DNA from: Gemmobacter sp. 24YEA27
GTDB lineage: Bacteria > Pseudomonadota > Alphaproteobacteria > Rhodobacterales > Rhodobacteraceae
Length of the DNA: 64,000 bases
NCBI RefSeq assembly: GCF_030052995.1
Contig: NZ_JASJPW010000001.1
Span: 62,001 to 126,000, forward strand
Direction: 5' to 3'
Part shown: in pieces, positions 9,620-19,354 of the stretch
How the letters are laid out: every line of letters begins with the position of its first letter
Position numbering within the stretch: position 1 is the first letter of the stretch
Notes under the pieces: generated by a model
The model's database searches: none
Told to the model about the DNA's origin: nothing
Seen by the model: the letters and a program-made list of their open reading frames with translations, nothing else
Made by a program: the position numbers and the translations under genes

Positions 9620-9694
9620 GATGGAGGGCTGGTAACAGAAAGAAGTTGGGGCGGCAACCGCTCTGTGCGCTTTTTCCGCCCCCCCTGCCCCGCC

Positions 9695-10207
9695 CTAGCG
9701 CTGCGCGGTGACGAAGAGCTCTTCGGTCGCCGCGTCATAAGCGATATATCCCACAGTGTCAGGCTGGGCCGCGCCGCTGCCGATCTCGACCACGGTGCCG
9801 TCGACAGGTCGGATATGGCCGATCAGCAGCTGGTCGGCGACCCCCTCTTCGATCAGCGCGACAAAGGCGCCATCTTTCCAGACCGCGATCCTGCCATCGA
9901 AGAACTCACAGCCGCCACCGTCTTTGGGCGTGGCGATGGCGGCGAAGCTGACCAGTTCAAAGTCGTAGAACGTGACCTCACTGGTCACCACCCAGTCGCC
10001 ATCAGCGAGGATCTTGCCGGGGGCCGAGAGGTCATCACTCGCCGGGTAGCACTGGTTCTCAGCCTGGATCCCAACCGGGTTGCCGGTCACGGCCTCGCCG
10101 CCGCTGACGAGGAAATCCCTGGTCTCGCTGGAGACCGTAAAGGCATTTCCAGAGAAGGGCAGCAGGGCAAGGCAGGTTGCCGCAATGGCGGATTTCGACA
10201 GCGACAT
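9695..10207 (-). CDS. Secreted hypothetical protein inside the S10 cluster
   Basis: 170 residues, unrecognised. The N-terminus is a clear Sec signal peptide (SLSKSAIAATCLALLPFSGNA, probable cleavage after GNA), so the mature protein of about 148 residues should be periplasmic. The mature part is acidic, beta-rich in appearance, and has two Cys (in ENQCYPASD and GGGCEFFDG) that could form a disulfide. No transmembrane segment or catalytic motif is visible. It lies between rplW and rplB on the same strand, flanked by terminator-like hairpins on both sides, and so looks like an independent transcription unit dropped into the S10 operon. Composition resembles the surrounding genes. Confidence 0.65.
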   Translation of the reverse strand: MSLSKSAIAATCLALLPFSGNAFTVSSETRDFLVSGGEAVTGNPVGIQAENQCYPASDDLSAPGKILADGDWVVTSEVTFYDFELVSFAAIATPKDGGGCEFFDGRIAVWKDGAFVALIEEGVADQLLIGHIRPVDGTVVEIGSGAAQPDTVGYIAYDAATEELFVTAQR

Positions 10208-10452
10208 GGTCTCTCCGGTTTTGTCAGGCGGCGCCGGGCGTCACGGTGGCGCGGCTCCGGCACCTTGGCTTTGTGCCCCCGCTTATGCGCGGCTTCAATG
10301 CAGGTATCCCCTGGTTGACAAATGATGTCACCACTCCTGCCAGGCCACCAGAAGGCCCGCCCGGGCGCCCTGGTCGTACCGGCAGCGGGCCAGGAGACCC
10401 CTGGCACCGCCTGCAGCCCTGAGCCCCTTTTCTCAATGCCCTGCCCCACAAA

Positions 10453-10485
10453 GGAAAAAGCCCCCGCTTTCGCAGGGGCTTTTCC
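10453..10485 (-). terminator. Terminator after rplW
   Basis: Hairpin with arms GGAAAA(A)GCCCC and GGGGCTTTTCC around a CGCTTTCGCA head. On the minus strand it runs into CTTTTTCC. It lies 20 bases past the rplW stop and should end the rpsJ-rplC-rplD-rplW block. The 245 bases between it and the next gene show no supported ORF. Confidence 0.75.
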
Positions 10486-10504
10486 GGTTCAGGGGATCTG
10501 ACGA

Positions 10505-10801
10505 TCAGAGGCCGGTCGATACGTCGATCGTGTTGCCCTCTTCGAGGGTCACATAGGCCTTTTTCACGTCCGAACGCTCACCGGCGCGGCCGCGGAAACG
10601 CTTGGCCTTGCCTTTGGTGATGGTGGTGTTGACGGCTTTGACCTTGACGCCAAAGACAGCCTCGACGGCCTCTTTGATCTGCGGCTTGGTCGATGCCATC
10701 GCAACCTGGAACACAACCGCGCCATTTTCCGAGGCCATAGTGGCTTTCTCGGTGATGACCGGCTTGCGGATCACGTCGTAATGTTCGGGTTTCGCGCTCA
10801 T
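10505..10801 (-). CDS. rplW: 50S ribosomal protein L23
   Basis: 98-residue L23, with [56 protein letters not shown] and the closing [10 protein letters not shown]. It lies at the exit tunnel and binds trigger factor. Its ATG overlaps the rplD stop (ATGA). Confidence 0.97.
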   Translation of the reverse strand: MSAKPEHYDVIRKPVITEKATMASENGAVVFQVAMASTKPQIKEAVEAVFGVKVKAVNTTITKGKAKRFRGRAGERSDVKKAYVTLEEGNTIDVSTGL

Positions 10802-11418
10802 TTCAGGCGAGCCTCCAGAGCTTCGATACCTGCTTTGGTGATCACGAGCGTGTCACGCTTCAGGATATCATAGACATTGGCGCCGATGGTCGGGAGCACG
10901 TCCACGCCTTCGATGTTGCGCGCAGCCAGTGCGAAATTCGCATCAACCGTTGCACCATCGATGACCAGAACGCGTTTCCAGCCACGCTCGCCCAGGGTTT
11001 TGGCCAGAAGACCGGTTTTCGCATCGGCCAGCGCGAGGCTGTCGAGGATCACCAGTTCGCCGGCTTTGGCCTTGGCCGAAAGCGCGTGACGCAGACCGAG
11101 CGCACGGAACTTCTTCGGCAGATCATGGGCGTGGCTGCGGGGCTGCGGGCCCTTATAGACACCACCGTGACGGAAGATCGGAGCTTTCTTGGACCCGTGA
11201 CGTGCGCCACCGGTGCCTTTTTGCTTGTAGATCTTCTTGGTCGAGTAGCTGACATCCGATTTACCCAGCGTCGAATGGGTACCGGCCTGTGCTTTCGCAC
11301 GCTGCCAGCGGACCACACGGTGCAGAATGTCGGCGCGCGGCTCAAGGCCGAACAGCGCTTCGTTCAGGTCAACCGAACCGGCTTTGTCGCCGTCGAGTTT
11401 GATCACATCAAGTTTCAT
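10798..11418 (-). CDS. rplD: 50S ribosomal protein L4
   Basis: 206-residue L4. The tunnel loop segment [32 protein letters not shown] is intact, and [17 protein letters not shown] follows. L4 is the autoregulator of the S10 operon in E. coli; whether that works here is not shown. ATGA overlaps exist at both ends (with rplC and rplW), indicating translational coupling. Confidence 0.97.
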   Translation of the reverse strand: MKLDVIKLDGDKAGSVDLNEALFGLEPRADILHRVVRWQRAKAQAGTHSTLGKSDVSYSTKKIYKQKGTGGARHGSKKAPIFRHGGVYKGPQPRSHAHDLPKKFRALGLRHALSAKAKAGELVILDSLALADAKTGLLAKTLGERGWKRVLVIDGATVDANFALAARNIEGVDVLPTIGANVYDILKRDTLVITKAGIEALEARLK

Positions 11419-12140
11419 GCTTCACCCCCTTCGACTGCTTCCACAGCCGGAGCAGCAGCACCCGCGAGCGCCTTGACGGCAGCCGGACGCGGAGCGTCAG
11501 CATGCGGAGCCTTTTTCACGGCATCCTTGACAGTGACCCAGCCGCCGGCCGAACCGGGGACAGCGCCCTTGACGAGGATCAGACCACGCTCTGCATCGGT
11601 CTTGACGACCTGCAGGTTCTGGGTGGTGACGCGAACGGCCCCCATATGGCCAGCCATCTTCTTGCCTTTGAACACCTTGCCGGGGTCCTGGCACTGGCCG
11701 GTCGAACCGTGCGAACGGTGCGAAACCGACACACCGTGCGACGCGCGAAGACCGCCGAAGTTGTGACGCTTCATCGCACCCTGGAAGCCTTTACCAAGCG
11801 AGGTACCGGCAACGTCGACGAACTGGCCCGAAACGTAGTGCTCGGCCGAGATTTCGGCGCCCACTTCGATCAGGTTGTCAGGCGAGACGCGGAACTCGAC
11901 CAGCTTGCGCTTGGGGGCGACATTCGCTTTCGCGAAATGGCCACGCTGCGCGGCAGTGGTGCGCGAAACTTTGGCAGTGCCGGCGCCGAGCTGAACAGCG
12001 GTATAGCCGTCAACGTCGTCGGTGCGGTTTGCCACGACCTGAAGGGCGTCAAGCTGCAGCACCGTGACCGGGATCTGCTTGCCGTCTTCCAGGAACAGCC
12101 GGGTCATGCCCAGCTTCTTTGCGATAATACCGGAACGCAT
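11415..12140 (-). CDS. rplC: 50S ribosomal protein L3
   Basis: 241 residues from [20 protein letters not shown]; an in-frame extension to 12170 runs into the rpsJ end. The conserved central region [31 protein letters not shown] contains the glutamine methylated by PrmB in other bacteria. The C-terminus carries an Ala/Pro/Glu-rich extension of about 40 residues (after [20 protein letters not shown]) common in this group. It starts 10 bases after rpsJ. Confidence 0.97.
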   Translation of the reverse strand: MRSGIIAKKLGMTRLFLEDGKQIPVTVLQLDALQVVANRTDDVDGYTAVQLGAGTAKVSRTTAAQRGHFAKANVAPKRKLVEFRVSPDNLIEVGAEISAEHYVSGQFVDVAGTSLGKGFQGAMKRHNFGGLRASHGVSVSHRSHGSTGQCQDPGKVFKGKKMAGHMGAVRVTTQNLQVVKTDAERGLILVKGAVPGSAGGWVTVKDAVKKAPHADAPRPAAVKALAGAAAPAVEAVEGGEA

Positions 12141-12150
12141 TTTTGCCCCC

Positions 12151-12459
12151 TTACACCTTGATCTCGACATCCACGCCAGCGGCGAGGTCGAGCTTCATCA
12201 GCGCGTCCACGGTCTGGGGGGTCGGATTGACGATGTCGAGAAGACGCTTATGGGTACGGATTTCCCACTGGTCGCGCGACTTCTTGTCGATATGCGGACC
12301 ACGCAGAACCGTGAATTTCTCGATTTTGTTCGGCAGCGGGATCGGCCCGCGGACTTCTGCACCGGTGCGCTTGGCCGTGGAAACGATTTCCTGGGTGCTG
12401 GCATCCAGCACGCGGTAATCGAAGGCCTTGAGGCGGATGCGAATGGTCTGACCTTGCAT
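12151..12459 (-). CDS. rpsJ: 30S ribosomal protein S10
   Basis: 102 residues from [19 protein letters not shown]. The NusB/NusE-type S10 fold is supported by [35 protein letters not shown] in segments. Besides the ribosome, S10 (NusE) acts in transcription antitermination. It is the first gene of its block, preceded by about 280 bases of leader and the tuf terminator. Confidence 0.97.
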   Translation of the reverse strand: MQGQTIRIRLKAFDYRVLDASTQEIVSTAKRTGAEVRGPIPLPNKIEKFTVLRGPHIDKKSRDQWEIRTHKRLLDIVNPTPQTVDALMKLDLAAGVDVEIKV

Positions 12460-12742
12460 TGCTTCTTCCTTCGGAACGTCATGATGAGGCCAGGATGGCC
12501 GCATCCGATAGGTTCACATGTTGACGGTCTTTTTCTCTGAACGGGCGGAACAAACTACCCACCCGAAGAATCAGGCAGACGGCACTTTCCAGCGCCGCGC
12601 GCCCCTTTTGCACCAAAGCATGAGGAAATCAAGGCCCCTGCCCTGCGAATCGCCGAAAACACCTGAAGAGGCTGGGCCCTCTTCCTGCCCCTTCACCCCT
12701 GACTTCTGTGGAATACACCCGCCCGGGGGCTTGCAACGAAAA
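12460..12742 (-). promoter_or_regulatory. Non-coding leader/promoter region of the S10 block
   Basis: About 280 bases without a supported ORF between the tuf terminator and rpsJ. Since tuf has its own terminator, the S10 promoter must lie here. A minus-strand TTGATT near 12619 is one possible -35, but no good -10 stands out at the right spacing, so no precise promoter is called. A Shine-Dalgarno-like GAAGGAAGAAGC immediately precedes the rpsJ ATG. Confidence 0.45.
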
Positions 12743-12764
12743 AGGCCGCCCCGAAGGGCGGCCT
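12743..12764 (-). terminator. Intrinsic terminator after tuf
   Basis: 9-bp stem AGGCCGCCC / GGGCGGCCT with a CGAA loop. On the minus strand it is followed by TTTTTCGTTGC, a good T-run. It lies 29 bases after the tuf stop and separates tuf from rpsJ. Confidence 0.85.
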
Positions 12765-12792
12765 CTGGATCACAAAGCCCGAAGGCTTCAGA

Positions 12793-13968
12793 TCACTTGA
12801 TGATTTTCGCAACGACGCCTGCACCAACGGTGCGGCCGCCTTCGCGGATTGCGAAGCGCAGTTTCTCTTCCATGGCGATCGGCGCGATCAGTTCGACTTC
12901 GAACTTCAGGTTGTCGCCCGGCATCACCATTTCGGTGCCTTCCGGAAGCTTGACCATGCCGGTCACGTCCGTGGTGCGGAAGTAGAATTGCGGACGGTAG
13001 TTCGCGAAGAACGGCGTGTGACGGCCACCCTCTTCCTTGGTGAGGATATAGGCCTCAGCTTCGAAAGTGGTGTGCGGCAGAACCGATTTCGGCTTGCACA
13101 GAACCTGACCACGCTCGACGCCGTCACGGTCGACGCCGCGCAGCAGCGCACCGATATTGTCGCCGGCTTCACCGCGGTCGAGCAGCTTGCGGAACATTTC
13201 CACACCGGTGCAGATCGACTTCGAGGTCGGGCGGATGCCGACGATCTCGACTTCGTCACCGACGTTGATCACGCCGCGCTCGATACGACCGGTCACAACC
13301 GTGCCGCGGCCCGAGATCGAGAACACGTCTTCGATCGGCATCAGGAAGGGCTGGTCAACAGCGCGCTCCGGGGTCGGGATATAGGCGTCGACAGCCGCGA
13401 TCAGTTCGCGGATCGAGTTCTCGCCGATCTCCGGATTGGTGCCGTTCATCGCGGCCAGAGCCGAGCCTTTGATGATCGGAATATCGTCGCCCGGGTATTC
13501 GTAGGACGACAGAAGCTCGCGGATTTCCATCTCGACGAGTTCCAGAAGTTCCGGGTCATCAACCTGGTCGACCTTGTTCATATAGACGACCATGTAGGGG
13601 ATACCCACCTGGCGGCCGAGCAGGATGTGCTCACGGGTCTGCGGCATCGGGCCGTCAGCGGCGTTCACCACGAGGATCGCGCCGTCCATCTGGGCCGCAC
13701 CGGTGATCATGTTTTTGACGTAGTCGGCGTGGCCGGGGCAGTCAACATGGGCGTAGTGACGCGACTCCGACTCATACTCGACGTGAGCGGTCGAGATCGT
13801 GATGCCGCGGGCGCGCTCTTCCGGAGCACCGTCGATCTGGTCATAGGCTTTGAAGTCACCGAAATATTTGGTGATCGCGGCCGTCAGGGTCGTCTTGCCG
13901 TGGTCAACGTGGCCGATCGTGCCGATGTTGACGTGCGGTTTGTTCCGTTCAAACTTTGCCTTTGCCAT
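12793..13968 (-). CDS. tuf: Elongation factor Tu
   Basis: 391-residue EF-Tu. GTPase motifs in order: [10 protein letters not shown] (G1), [12 protein letters not shown] (G2/switch I), DCPGH (G3), NKVD (G4) and GSALAA (G5). Domains II and III follow, including [11 protein letters not shown] and [14 protein letters not shown]. It delivers aminoacyl-tRNA to the ribosome. The gene is not preceded by fusA but by a lipoprotein gene and parC, and is bounded by its own promoter-like sequence and terminator. It is therefore a stand-alone tuf here, possibly one of two copies in the genome. Confidence 0.98.
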   Translation of the reverse strand: MAKAKFERNKPHVNIGTIGHVDHGKTTLTAAITKYFGDFKAYDQIDGAPEERARGITISTAHVEYESESRHYAHVDCPGHADYVKNMITGAAQMDGAILVVNAADGPMPQTREHILLGRQVGIPYMVVYMNKVDQVDDPELLELVEMEIRELLSSYEYPGDDIPIIKGSALAAMNGTNPEIGENSIRELIAAVDAYIPTPERAVDQPFLMPIEDVFSISGRGTVVTGRIERGVINVGDEVEIVGIRPTSKSICTGVEMFRKLLDRGEAGDNIGALLRGVDRDGVERGQVLCKPKSVLPHTTFEAEAYILTKEEGGRHTPFFANYRPQFYFRTTDVTGMVKLPEGTEMVMPGDNLKFEVELIAPIAMEEKLRFAIREGGRTVGAGVVAKIIK

Positions 13969-14030
13969 CCTGGCCGCCCTTGCTCTGCGGAGCCCCCCTC
14001 GCGGGAAACCCCTGGTTCACTCGGGCGGCG

Positions 14031-14058
14031 ACTTAACGATGGCGACAGGGAAAATCAA
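14031..14058 (-). promoter_or_regulatory. Candidate sigma-70 promoter of tuf
   Basis: On the minus strand, TTGATT (14058-14053) and TTAAGT (14036-14031) are spaced by 16 bases. They lie about 60 bases upstream of the tuf ATG, in a gap of only 117 bases. Confidence 0.4.
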
Positions 14059-14085
14059 GTGTCCGTTGGTGTCGCGTCCATCGCA

Positions 14086-14790
14086 TCACCCCTTCGGAGC
14101 ACGCTTTGCTGCGGTCGCGCTCTTGCCCGCGGGCAAAGCGGCTGCGGTCGCGGCTGCAGCCGGATCCTGGGCCTTATCTTCTGCGGGCTTCGCCTCTGCG
14201 GCTTCGATTTCGGCCTCACGAGCGGCAAGCAGTTCTTTTTGTTCGTCTTTTGTCAGGCCAAACCAGTCGGGATGTTCCAGAAGCCAGGCCTCGATCTTCT
14301 GCACCGCATTATAGCTCAGCGCCTCCATCTGCTGGGCCTTGGTGCGGGTCAGACCTGTGCCGATCACGCTTTCCCCCGACAGCCCCTCAAAAATGGTGAA
14401 TTTTTTACCCTCGTCATTGAGCTTTTTCGCCTTCGCGTCGTCCCAGATATTGGCGGTGATGGCGAGCACGGATTTCGGAGCGGCAACGACCGGGATTCCC
14501 GGAGGGGCAAGCGCATAGCCATCGACGGAGATGCCGATATTGTAAATGCGGCTGCCCTGATAACGTTTTTGCCCGAAGCGGTCATCGACCGCTTTCTGCA
14601 TCACCTTCTGCCATTCCTCGGGCGTCGCATCGCGCGAGATCGGCACTTTCTGCACATTGTCTGCCACGATGATGTTGTGGCCAAGCACAAAATCACCAAA
14701 GGGCATCGGAGGCTCGTTCAGATCTGCCTTCCCGCCACAGGCGGCCAGCGAGCAAACAAGGGCGAAAGAGGCAAATCCGCGCAGATACAA
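14086..14790 (-). CDS. Putative outer-membrane lipoprotein, conserved hypothetical
   Basis: 234 residues from a TTG at 14790, which has a GGAG six bases upstream and puts the lipobox Cys at residue 18 (SLAACGG). A longer frame begins at a GTG at 14853 but lacks a ribosome site and puts an odd 21-residue leader before the signal sequence. The mature protein has a conserved-looking core (FVLGHNIIVADNVQKVPISRDATPEEWQ; RIYNIGISVDGYALAPPGIP; SVLAITANIWDDAKAKKLN). It ends in an Ala/Lys/Glu-rich low-complexity tail of about 50 residues. I do not recognise a function. It lies downstream of parC on the same strand behind a strong hairpin. Confidence 0.7.
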   Translation of the reverse strand: MYLRGFASFALVCSLAACGGKADLNEPPMPFGDFVLGHNIIVADNVQKVPISRDATPEEWQKVMQKAVDDRFGQKRYQGSRIYNIGISVDGYALAPPGIPVVAAPKSVLAITANIWDDAKAKKLNDEGKKFTIFEGLSGESVIGTGLTRTKAQQMEALSYNAVQKIEAWLLEHPDWFGLTKDEQKELLAAREAEIEAAEAKPAEDKAQDPAAAATAAALPAGKSATAAKRAPKG

Positions 14791-14897
14791 AGCAGAACTC
14801 CGGTTGAGACGCCCCACCGATATCCGAGCCAGAGGCAACAGGCAAACCCGCACACGACCGGCCCGCCAGAAGACAAATTCCTTGCAAAGGAATTTGG

Positions 14898-14922
14898 CCG
14901 GAATTTTACGATAAAATTCCGG
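14898..14922 (-). terminator. AT-rich stem-loop after parC
   Basis: Perfect 11-bp stem CCGGAATTTTA / TAAAATTCCGG with a CGA loop, 7 bases after the parC stop. No T-run follows on the minus strand, so it may act as an mRNA 3'-end stabiliser rather than a classical terminator. Confidence 0.55.
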
Positions 14923-14929
14923 TTTCGCT

Positions 14930-17236
14930 TCAGTTGAACCGGTTGTCGCGGGGGAAGCCGCGCGGGGCCATCTTGCCGGTCCCGGCCCGCGCGCCGATCC
15001 ATTCGCTCAGATCGGTCTCGAGCCGGGTGCGGCCAGCCGGGTCTTTCCAGCTCAGGCCATCGGCCAGGGTAAAGGTGATTGCATCCGACAGACCGCCATC
15101 TTTGTATTTCTGCAGTCTGACACCCTTGCCTTTGGCCATCTCGGGGAGCTGTACCAGCGGGAAGACCAGCAACTTGCGGTTCTCGCCCACCACAGCGACA
15201 TGATCGCCGCTCACCTTGCGGCACATCGCAGATTTCACACCGTCCTTCACCGTCAGCACCTGCTTGCCCGCCTTCGTCTGGGCCAGCAGCTCTTCTGCGG
15301 CCACGACGAAACCATCCCCGGCCGTCGAGGCGAGCATGTATTTCTCGCCCGGACGATAAAGGATCAGATCGGTGATATCGGTGTCATTTGCCAGATCGAC
15401 CATCAGGCGCACGGGTTCCCCCATGCCGCGCCCGCCGGGCAGATTGGCCCCGATCAGGGTAAAGAAGCGGCCATTCTCAGCCACAAGCAGGATCTTGTCG
15501 GTGGTCTCGGCATGGAAGGCGAAACGCGGCCCGTCGCCATCCTTGAACTTCTGCTCTGCCGCCAGATCGACATGGCCCTTCATCGCGCGGATCCAGCCCA
15601 TTTTGGAACAGATCACCGTGATCGGCTCGCGCTCGATCATCGCCTCAAACGGCACTTCCTCGACGGAACCTGCATCGGCGAATGCGGTACGGCGGGCGCC
15701 ATGCACCCAGTCCTTGCCGAATTTGCGCCGGATCTCTTCCAGCTCTTCGCCGATCCGCGTCCACTGTTTTGCGTCCGAGGCCAGCAGATCGGCAAGCCCC
15801 GCGCGCTCCAGGATCAGCGTGTCGCGTTCGGCGCGCAGCTCCATCTCTTCCAGACGGCGCAAAGACCGCAGCCGCATATTGAGGATCGCCTCGGCCTGGA
15901 CCTCGGTCAGATCGCCGGGGCTGCGCGGCTTTGGCGCCTTATAATCCTTTTCCGACAGCGCGCGCGGGTAAGTTCCGCCCCAGACCTCGGCCATCAGCGC
16001 GGCTTTCGGGTCGCTGTCATAGCGGATGATATCAATCACCCGGTCGAGGTTCAGATAGGCAATGATGAAGCCTTCGAGCACCTCGAGCCGGTGGTCGATC
16101 TTTTCAATCCGATGCGTCGAGCGTCGGCGCAGCACCTCGCGGCGGTGGTCGAGAAACGCCCGCAGCACCTCTTTGAGCGAACAGACGCGCGGAACGCGAC
16201 CATCGATCAGCACGTTCATGTTCAGGCTGAACCGGGTTTCCAGATCGGAATTGCGATAGAGCATCCCCATCAGCATCTCGGGGTCGACATTGCGGGCGCG
16301 GGGTTCCAGCACCACGCGGACATCCTCGGCGGATTCGTCGCGCACATCGGCCAGCAGCGGCACCTTTTTCAGGTGGATCACCTCGGCCAGTTTCTCGATC
16401 AGCTTCGACTTCTGCACCTGATAGGGGATCTCGGTCACGACGATCTGCCAGGCCCCCCGGCCCAGATCTTCGATCTCCCATTTCGCGCGGATGCGGAAGG
16501 CGCCGCGCCCGGTGGCATAGGCCTCGCGCATCGATTCTTTCGGCTCGACGATCACGCCGCCGGTCGGGAAATCGGGGCCCGGGATATGGTCCATCAGCCC
16601 GTCAATGCTGATCTCGGGATCCTTCAGCATCGCGTGACAGCCGCGGATCAGCTCGTCCAGGTTATGCGGCGCGATATTCGTCGCCATACCCACCGCGATG
16701 CCGGATGACCCGTTCGCCAGCAGATTCGGGAAGGCCGCCGGCATCACGACGGGTTCTTCCAGCGTGCCGTCATAATTCGGGCGGAAATCGACCGCGTTCT
16801 CGGCCAGCCCCTCCATCAGGGTCTCGGCCAGCGCGGTCAGACGCGCCTCGGTATAGCGCGACGCCGCCGGACTGTCGCCGTCGATATTGCCGAAATTGCC
16901 CTGGCCATCGACCAGCGGGTAGCGGACGTTGAAATCCTGCGCGAGGCGCGCCATCGCATCATAGATCGCGCCATCGCCATGCGGGTGATAATTGCCCATC
17001 ACATCGCCGACGATCTTGGCGGATTTCCGGAAGCCCCCGGTCGCCGAGAGCTTCAGCTCGCGCATTGCATAAAGGATTCGCCGGTGAACCGGCTTCAGCC
17101 CATCGCGCGCATCGGGCAGCGCCCGGTGCATGATGGTGGACAGCGCATAGGTCAGATACCGCTCGCCAATCGCCCGCGAGAGCGGCTCGACTTCGGTTGC
17201 ACCCAGGGAATTGTGATCGTCATCTTCGTCGGACAT
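14930..17236 (-). CDS. parC: DNA topoisomerase IV subunit A
   Basis: 768 residues, the usual ParC length (shorter than GyrA because the C-terminal beta-pinwheel is reduced). The winged-helix region contains [21 protein letters not shown] and the catalytic Tyr in [13 protein letters not shown]. The coiled-coil tower and a C-terminal domain with blades such as [15 protein letters not shown] follow. ParC with ParE decatenates daughter chromosomes. In the quinolone pocket, where E. coli ParC has HPHGDSACYE, this protein has [10 protein letters not shown]: the Ser80 and Glu84 equivalents are Gly and Asp. GyrA is excluded by length and lack of the GyrA-box pattern. No parE is adjacent. Confidence 0.95.
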   Translation of the reverse strand: MSDEDDDHNSLGATEVEPLSRAIGERYLTYALSTIMHRALPDARDGLKPVHRRILYAMRELKLSATGGFRKSAKIVGDVMGNYHPHGDGAIYDAMARLAQDFNVRYPLVDGQGNFGNIDGDSPAASRYTEARLTALAETLMEGLAENAVDFRPNYDGTLEEPVVMPAAFPNLLANGSSGIAVGMATNIAPHNLDELIRGCHAMLKDPEISIDGLMDHIPGPDFPTGGVIVEPKESMREAYATGRGAFRIRAKWEIEDLGRGAWQIVVTEIPYQVQKSKLIEKLAEVIHLKKVPLLADVRDESAEDVRVVLEPRARNVDPEMLMGMLYRNSDLETRFSLNMNVLIDGRVPRVCSLKEVLRAFLDHRREVLRRRSTHRIEKIDHRLEVLEGFIIAYLNLDRVIDIIRYDSDPKAALMAEVWGGTYPRALSEKDYKAPKPRSPGDLTEVQAEAILNMRLRSLRRLEEMELRAERDTLILERAGLADLLASDAKQWTRIGEELEEIRRKFGKDWVHGARRTAFADAGSVEEVPFEAMIEREPITVICSKMGWIRAMKGHVDLAAEQKFKDGDGPRFAFHAETTDKILLVAENGRFFTLIGANLPGGRGMGEPVRLMVDLANDTDITDLILYRPGEKYMLASTAGDGFVVAAEELLAQTKAGKQVLTVKDGVKSAMCRKVSGDHVAVVGENRKLLVFPLVQLPEMAKGKGVRLQKYKDGGLSDAITFTLADGLSWKDPAGRTRLETDLSEWIGARAGTGKMAPRGFPRDNRFN

Positions 17237-17388
17237 GGATCTTGTCTAGGCCGAGGCCCGGGGCTGGTCCAGTCGGTTTTCGCGCAACAACGCGCGGTCC
17301 GCGCCGGGCATGAGGATTTTGCTGCTGATTTTTCACCCTGATCTGTGTTAGACAGGGGGTGCTGCTGCCAAATTCCGAAAGTCTGCCG

Positions 17389-18093
17389 ATGTTGCGCTAT
17401 GTCTTGCCGCTTTCTGCGGCCATGTTCGTCACTCTGCTGGTTGCCGGCGAGGACAAGGGCCAGATGCGCCCCGGTCTTGCCCGTGCGGTCGCGACCGGGG
17501 AAGAGATCGTGCTCGTCACCCGCACCTTCTCGCCCACCGTCACTGTCGCGCCCGAACCCGAGCGCGTCCAGCTCTCCGCCACAGATCTGCCGCCGCCGGT
17601 CGAGCTGGCTGCGGCCCCGGCAATCGCGAGCGTGCCGAAGGCCGAGCCCGCCGCGCCGGCGCCAAAGCCCGTTTTTACCCTGTCTTCACTGCCTGATCCC
17701 AGCGGTGACACAGCGACACTTGATGCTACGGCCGCCGGATCCGCAGAGATGTCTGCCCCGGCTGCGCCCGCCATGGCAGAAACCTCGCTTTATGCCGATC
17801 CGACCGATGGCGGCGCGCTTTCGCCCGACCCGTCCGCCGCCTATGACAGCCCCTCTTATGACGGCCTTTCCAATGACGGGCCGGCAATGAATGGCGATAT
17901 CCGCACTGTTTCGGCCAGCTCGGTCAATGTGCGGCTTGGCCCTTCGACCGATTCTTCGGTGGTCGGCCGCCTTTCCGAAGGCGAAGCCGTCCGCGTGATC
18001 GGCGCGGTTGATTCGGAATGGGTCGAGGTGGCGATCGAAGGCGACGGAATCTACGGCTATGTCGCTTCGCGCTTCCTGACCGACGCCTATTGA
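17389..18093 (+). CDS. Exported SH3-domain (SH3b) protein
   Basis: 234 residues from MLRYVLPLSAAMFVTLLVAG, a signal peptide or membrane anchor; an upstream in-frame start at 17359 adds ten non-hydrophobic residues. Residues about 30-170 are an Ala/Pro/Ser/Asp-rich, low-complexity linker. The last 60 residues are a bacterial SH3 domain: VSASSVNVRLGPSTDSSVVGRLSEGEAVRVIG, then WVEVAIEGDGIYGYVASRFLT. Such domains usually bind peptidoglycan or mediate envelope contacts. It is divergent from parC. Confidence 0.8.
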   Translation: MLRYVLPLSAAMFVTLLVAGEDKGQMRPGLARAVATGEEIVLVTRTFSPTVTVAPEPERVQLSATDLPPPVELAAAPAIASVPKAEPAAPAPKPVFTLSSLPDPSGDTATLDATAAGSAEMSAPAAPAMAETSLYADPTDGGALSPDPSAAYDSPSYDGLSNDGPAMNGDIRTVSASSVNVRLGPSTDSSVVGRLSEGEAVRVIGAVDSEWVEVAIEGDGIYGYVASRFLTDAY

Positions 18094-18097
18094 AAGC

Positions 18098-18119
18098 GGG
18101 CAGGGTTTCCCCCCTGCCC
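18098..18119 (+). terminator. Weak hairpin after the SH3 gene
   Basis: Stem GGGCAGGG / CCCTGCCC with a 6-base loop, 5 bases after the stop. It is followed by CTTGGGG rather than a T-run, so termination is uncertain. Confidence 0.35.
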
Positions 18120-18190
18120 CTTGGGGCGATCTTCATTTGACGCTGCCCGGTCTTTGCCCCTAAGGCTTTGGAAAAAAGACGGGCAGAGCA

Positions 18191-19018
18191 ATGGACAGAT
18201 CGATTCTCATCACCGGATGTTCCTCCGGCATCGGGCTGGATGCGGCACAGGGCATGAAGGCCCGTGGCTGGCGCGTTTTCGCCACCTGCCGCCAGGAGGC
18301 CGATTGCGAAAGGCTGCGCGAACAGGGGTTCGAGAGCTTTCGCCTCGATTATTCCGATGAACCCAGCATCGCGAGCGCCATCGACGAGATCCACCAGCGC
18401 AATGGCGGCCGGCTTGGCGCCCTGTTCAACAATGGCGCCTTTGCCTGCCCGGGCGCGGTCGAAGACCTGCCTCGCGGCGCCCTGCGCGAGATTTTCGAGG
18501 TCAATCTCTTCGGCTATCACGACCTGACGCGCCGGGTGATCCCGCTGATGCGCGCCGCCGGTGCCGGGCGGATCGTCAATTGCTCCTCGGTGCTGGGACT
18601 GGTGCCGATGAAATGGCGCGGCGCCTATGTGGCAACGAAATTCGCGATGGAGGGGATGACCGATGTGTTGCGCCTTGAGATGCGCGGCACCGGAATTGAC
18701 GTCGTGCTGATCGAGCCCGGCCCGGTCACCTCGCGCATCCGCGAAAACTCGATCCCGCATTTCGAGAAATGGATCGACTGGGAAAATTCGGCGCGCTCCG
18801 ACGAATATCGCACCCTGCTGCACCGGCTATACGAGGCGAAAAATGCGCCTGACCGCTTTGAGCTGCCGCCTTCGGCGGTGACGGCGGCGCTGGTGAAAGC
18901 GGTGGAAAAGCCGCGCCCAAGGGCCAGATACTACGTGACCAAAGCCACCTGGCTGATGGCTTTCGCGCGCTGGCTGCTGCCGCGCCCCATGCTGGACTGG
19001 CTGATCGCGAAAGGCTGA
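18191..19018 (+). CDS. SDR-family oxidoreductase
   Basis: 275-residue classical short-chain dehydrogenase/reductase. It has the cofactor motif TGCSSGIG at the N-terminus, NNGAF (NNAG variant) near residue 80, the catalytic Ser in VNCSSVLG and the YxxxK pair in AYVATKFAMEG, then IEPGPVTS. A C-terminal segment (YYVTKATWLMAFARWLLPRPMLDWL) is hydrophobic and typical of SDRs that act near membranes or on lipids and retinol-like substrates. The substrate cannot be inferred. It stands alone between an SH3 protein and a HIG1 protein. Confidence 0.88.
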   Translation: MDRSILITGCSSGIGLDAAQGMKARGWRVFATCRQEADCERLREQGFESFRLDYSDEPSIASAIDEIHQRNGGRLGALFNNGAFACPGAVEDLPRGALREIFEVNLFGYHDLTRRVIPLMRAAGAGRIVNCSSVLGLVPMKWRGAYVATKFAMEGMTDVLRLEMRGTGIDVVLIEPGPVTSRIRENSIPHFEKWIDWENSARSDEYRTLLHRLYEAKNAPDRFELPPSAVTAALVKAVEKPRPRARYYVTKATWLMAFARWLLPRPMLDWLIAKG

Positions 19019-19110
19019 GACAGCAGTTTCACCCTTCGCATTCCCCCTTTGCGCTTTAGGCTTTCCCCCGTGGCACTGTTGTGCCGCCGGGCGCACAGAA
19101 AGAGCACACC

Positions 19111-19317
19111 ATGTTGAGAGATCCCCTTTTCCTCCTCGCGGCCTTTGCTGCGCTTGTCGTCGCCGCGATCCTCATCTTCGGTATCGGCACCTTCGCCAAA
19201 GGTGGTGATTTCAACCGGCGCAACGCGAATAAGATCATGCGTTGGCGCCTTATCGCTCAGTTCATCGCCGTCATCCTGCTGGTCGTCTTTGCCTGGTTCC
19301 GGCATTCAGGCAGCTGA
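19111..19317 (+). CDS. Twin-transmembrane HIG1-domain protein
   Basis: 68 residues from MLRDPLFLLAAF, with two hydrophobic helices (residues about 5-27 and 46-64). They are separated by a short basic loop, FNRRNANKIMRWRLIAQ, which matches the HIG1 pattern RRxxxNxxMRxRxxxQ. In mitochondria and alphaproteobacteria, HIG1 proteins associate with cytochrome c oxidase; that role is inferred here. Followed at 38 bases by the PduO-type gene. Confidence 0.85.
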   Translation: MLRDPLFLLAAFAALVVAAILIFGIGTFAKGGDFNRRNANKIMRWRLIAQFIAVILLVVFAWFRHSGS

Positions 19318-19354
19318 GGCGGCGGGGGCGGCGGCGCAAGGTCAGGGAGAAACC

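Noticed and set aside
12988..14937. 649-codon plus-strand frame opposite tuf and the lipoprotein gene
   Set aside because: Mirror of EF-Tu codons (third-position GC bias); the minus-strand genes explain the region fully.
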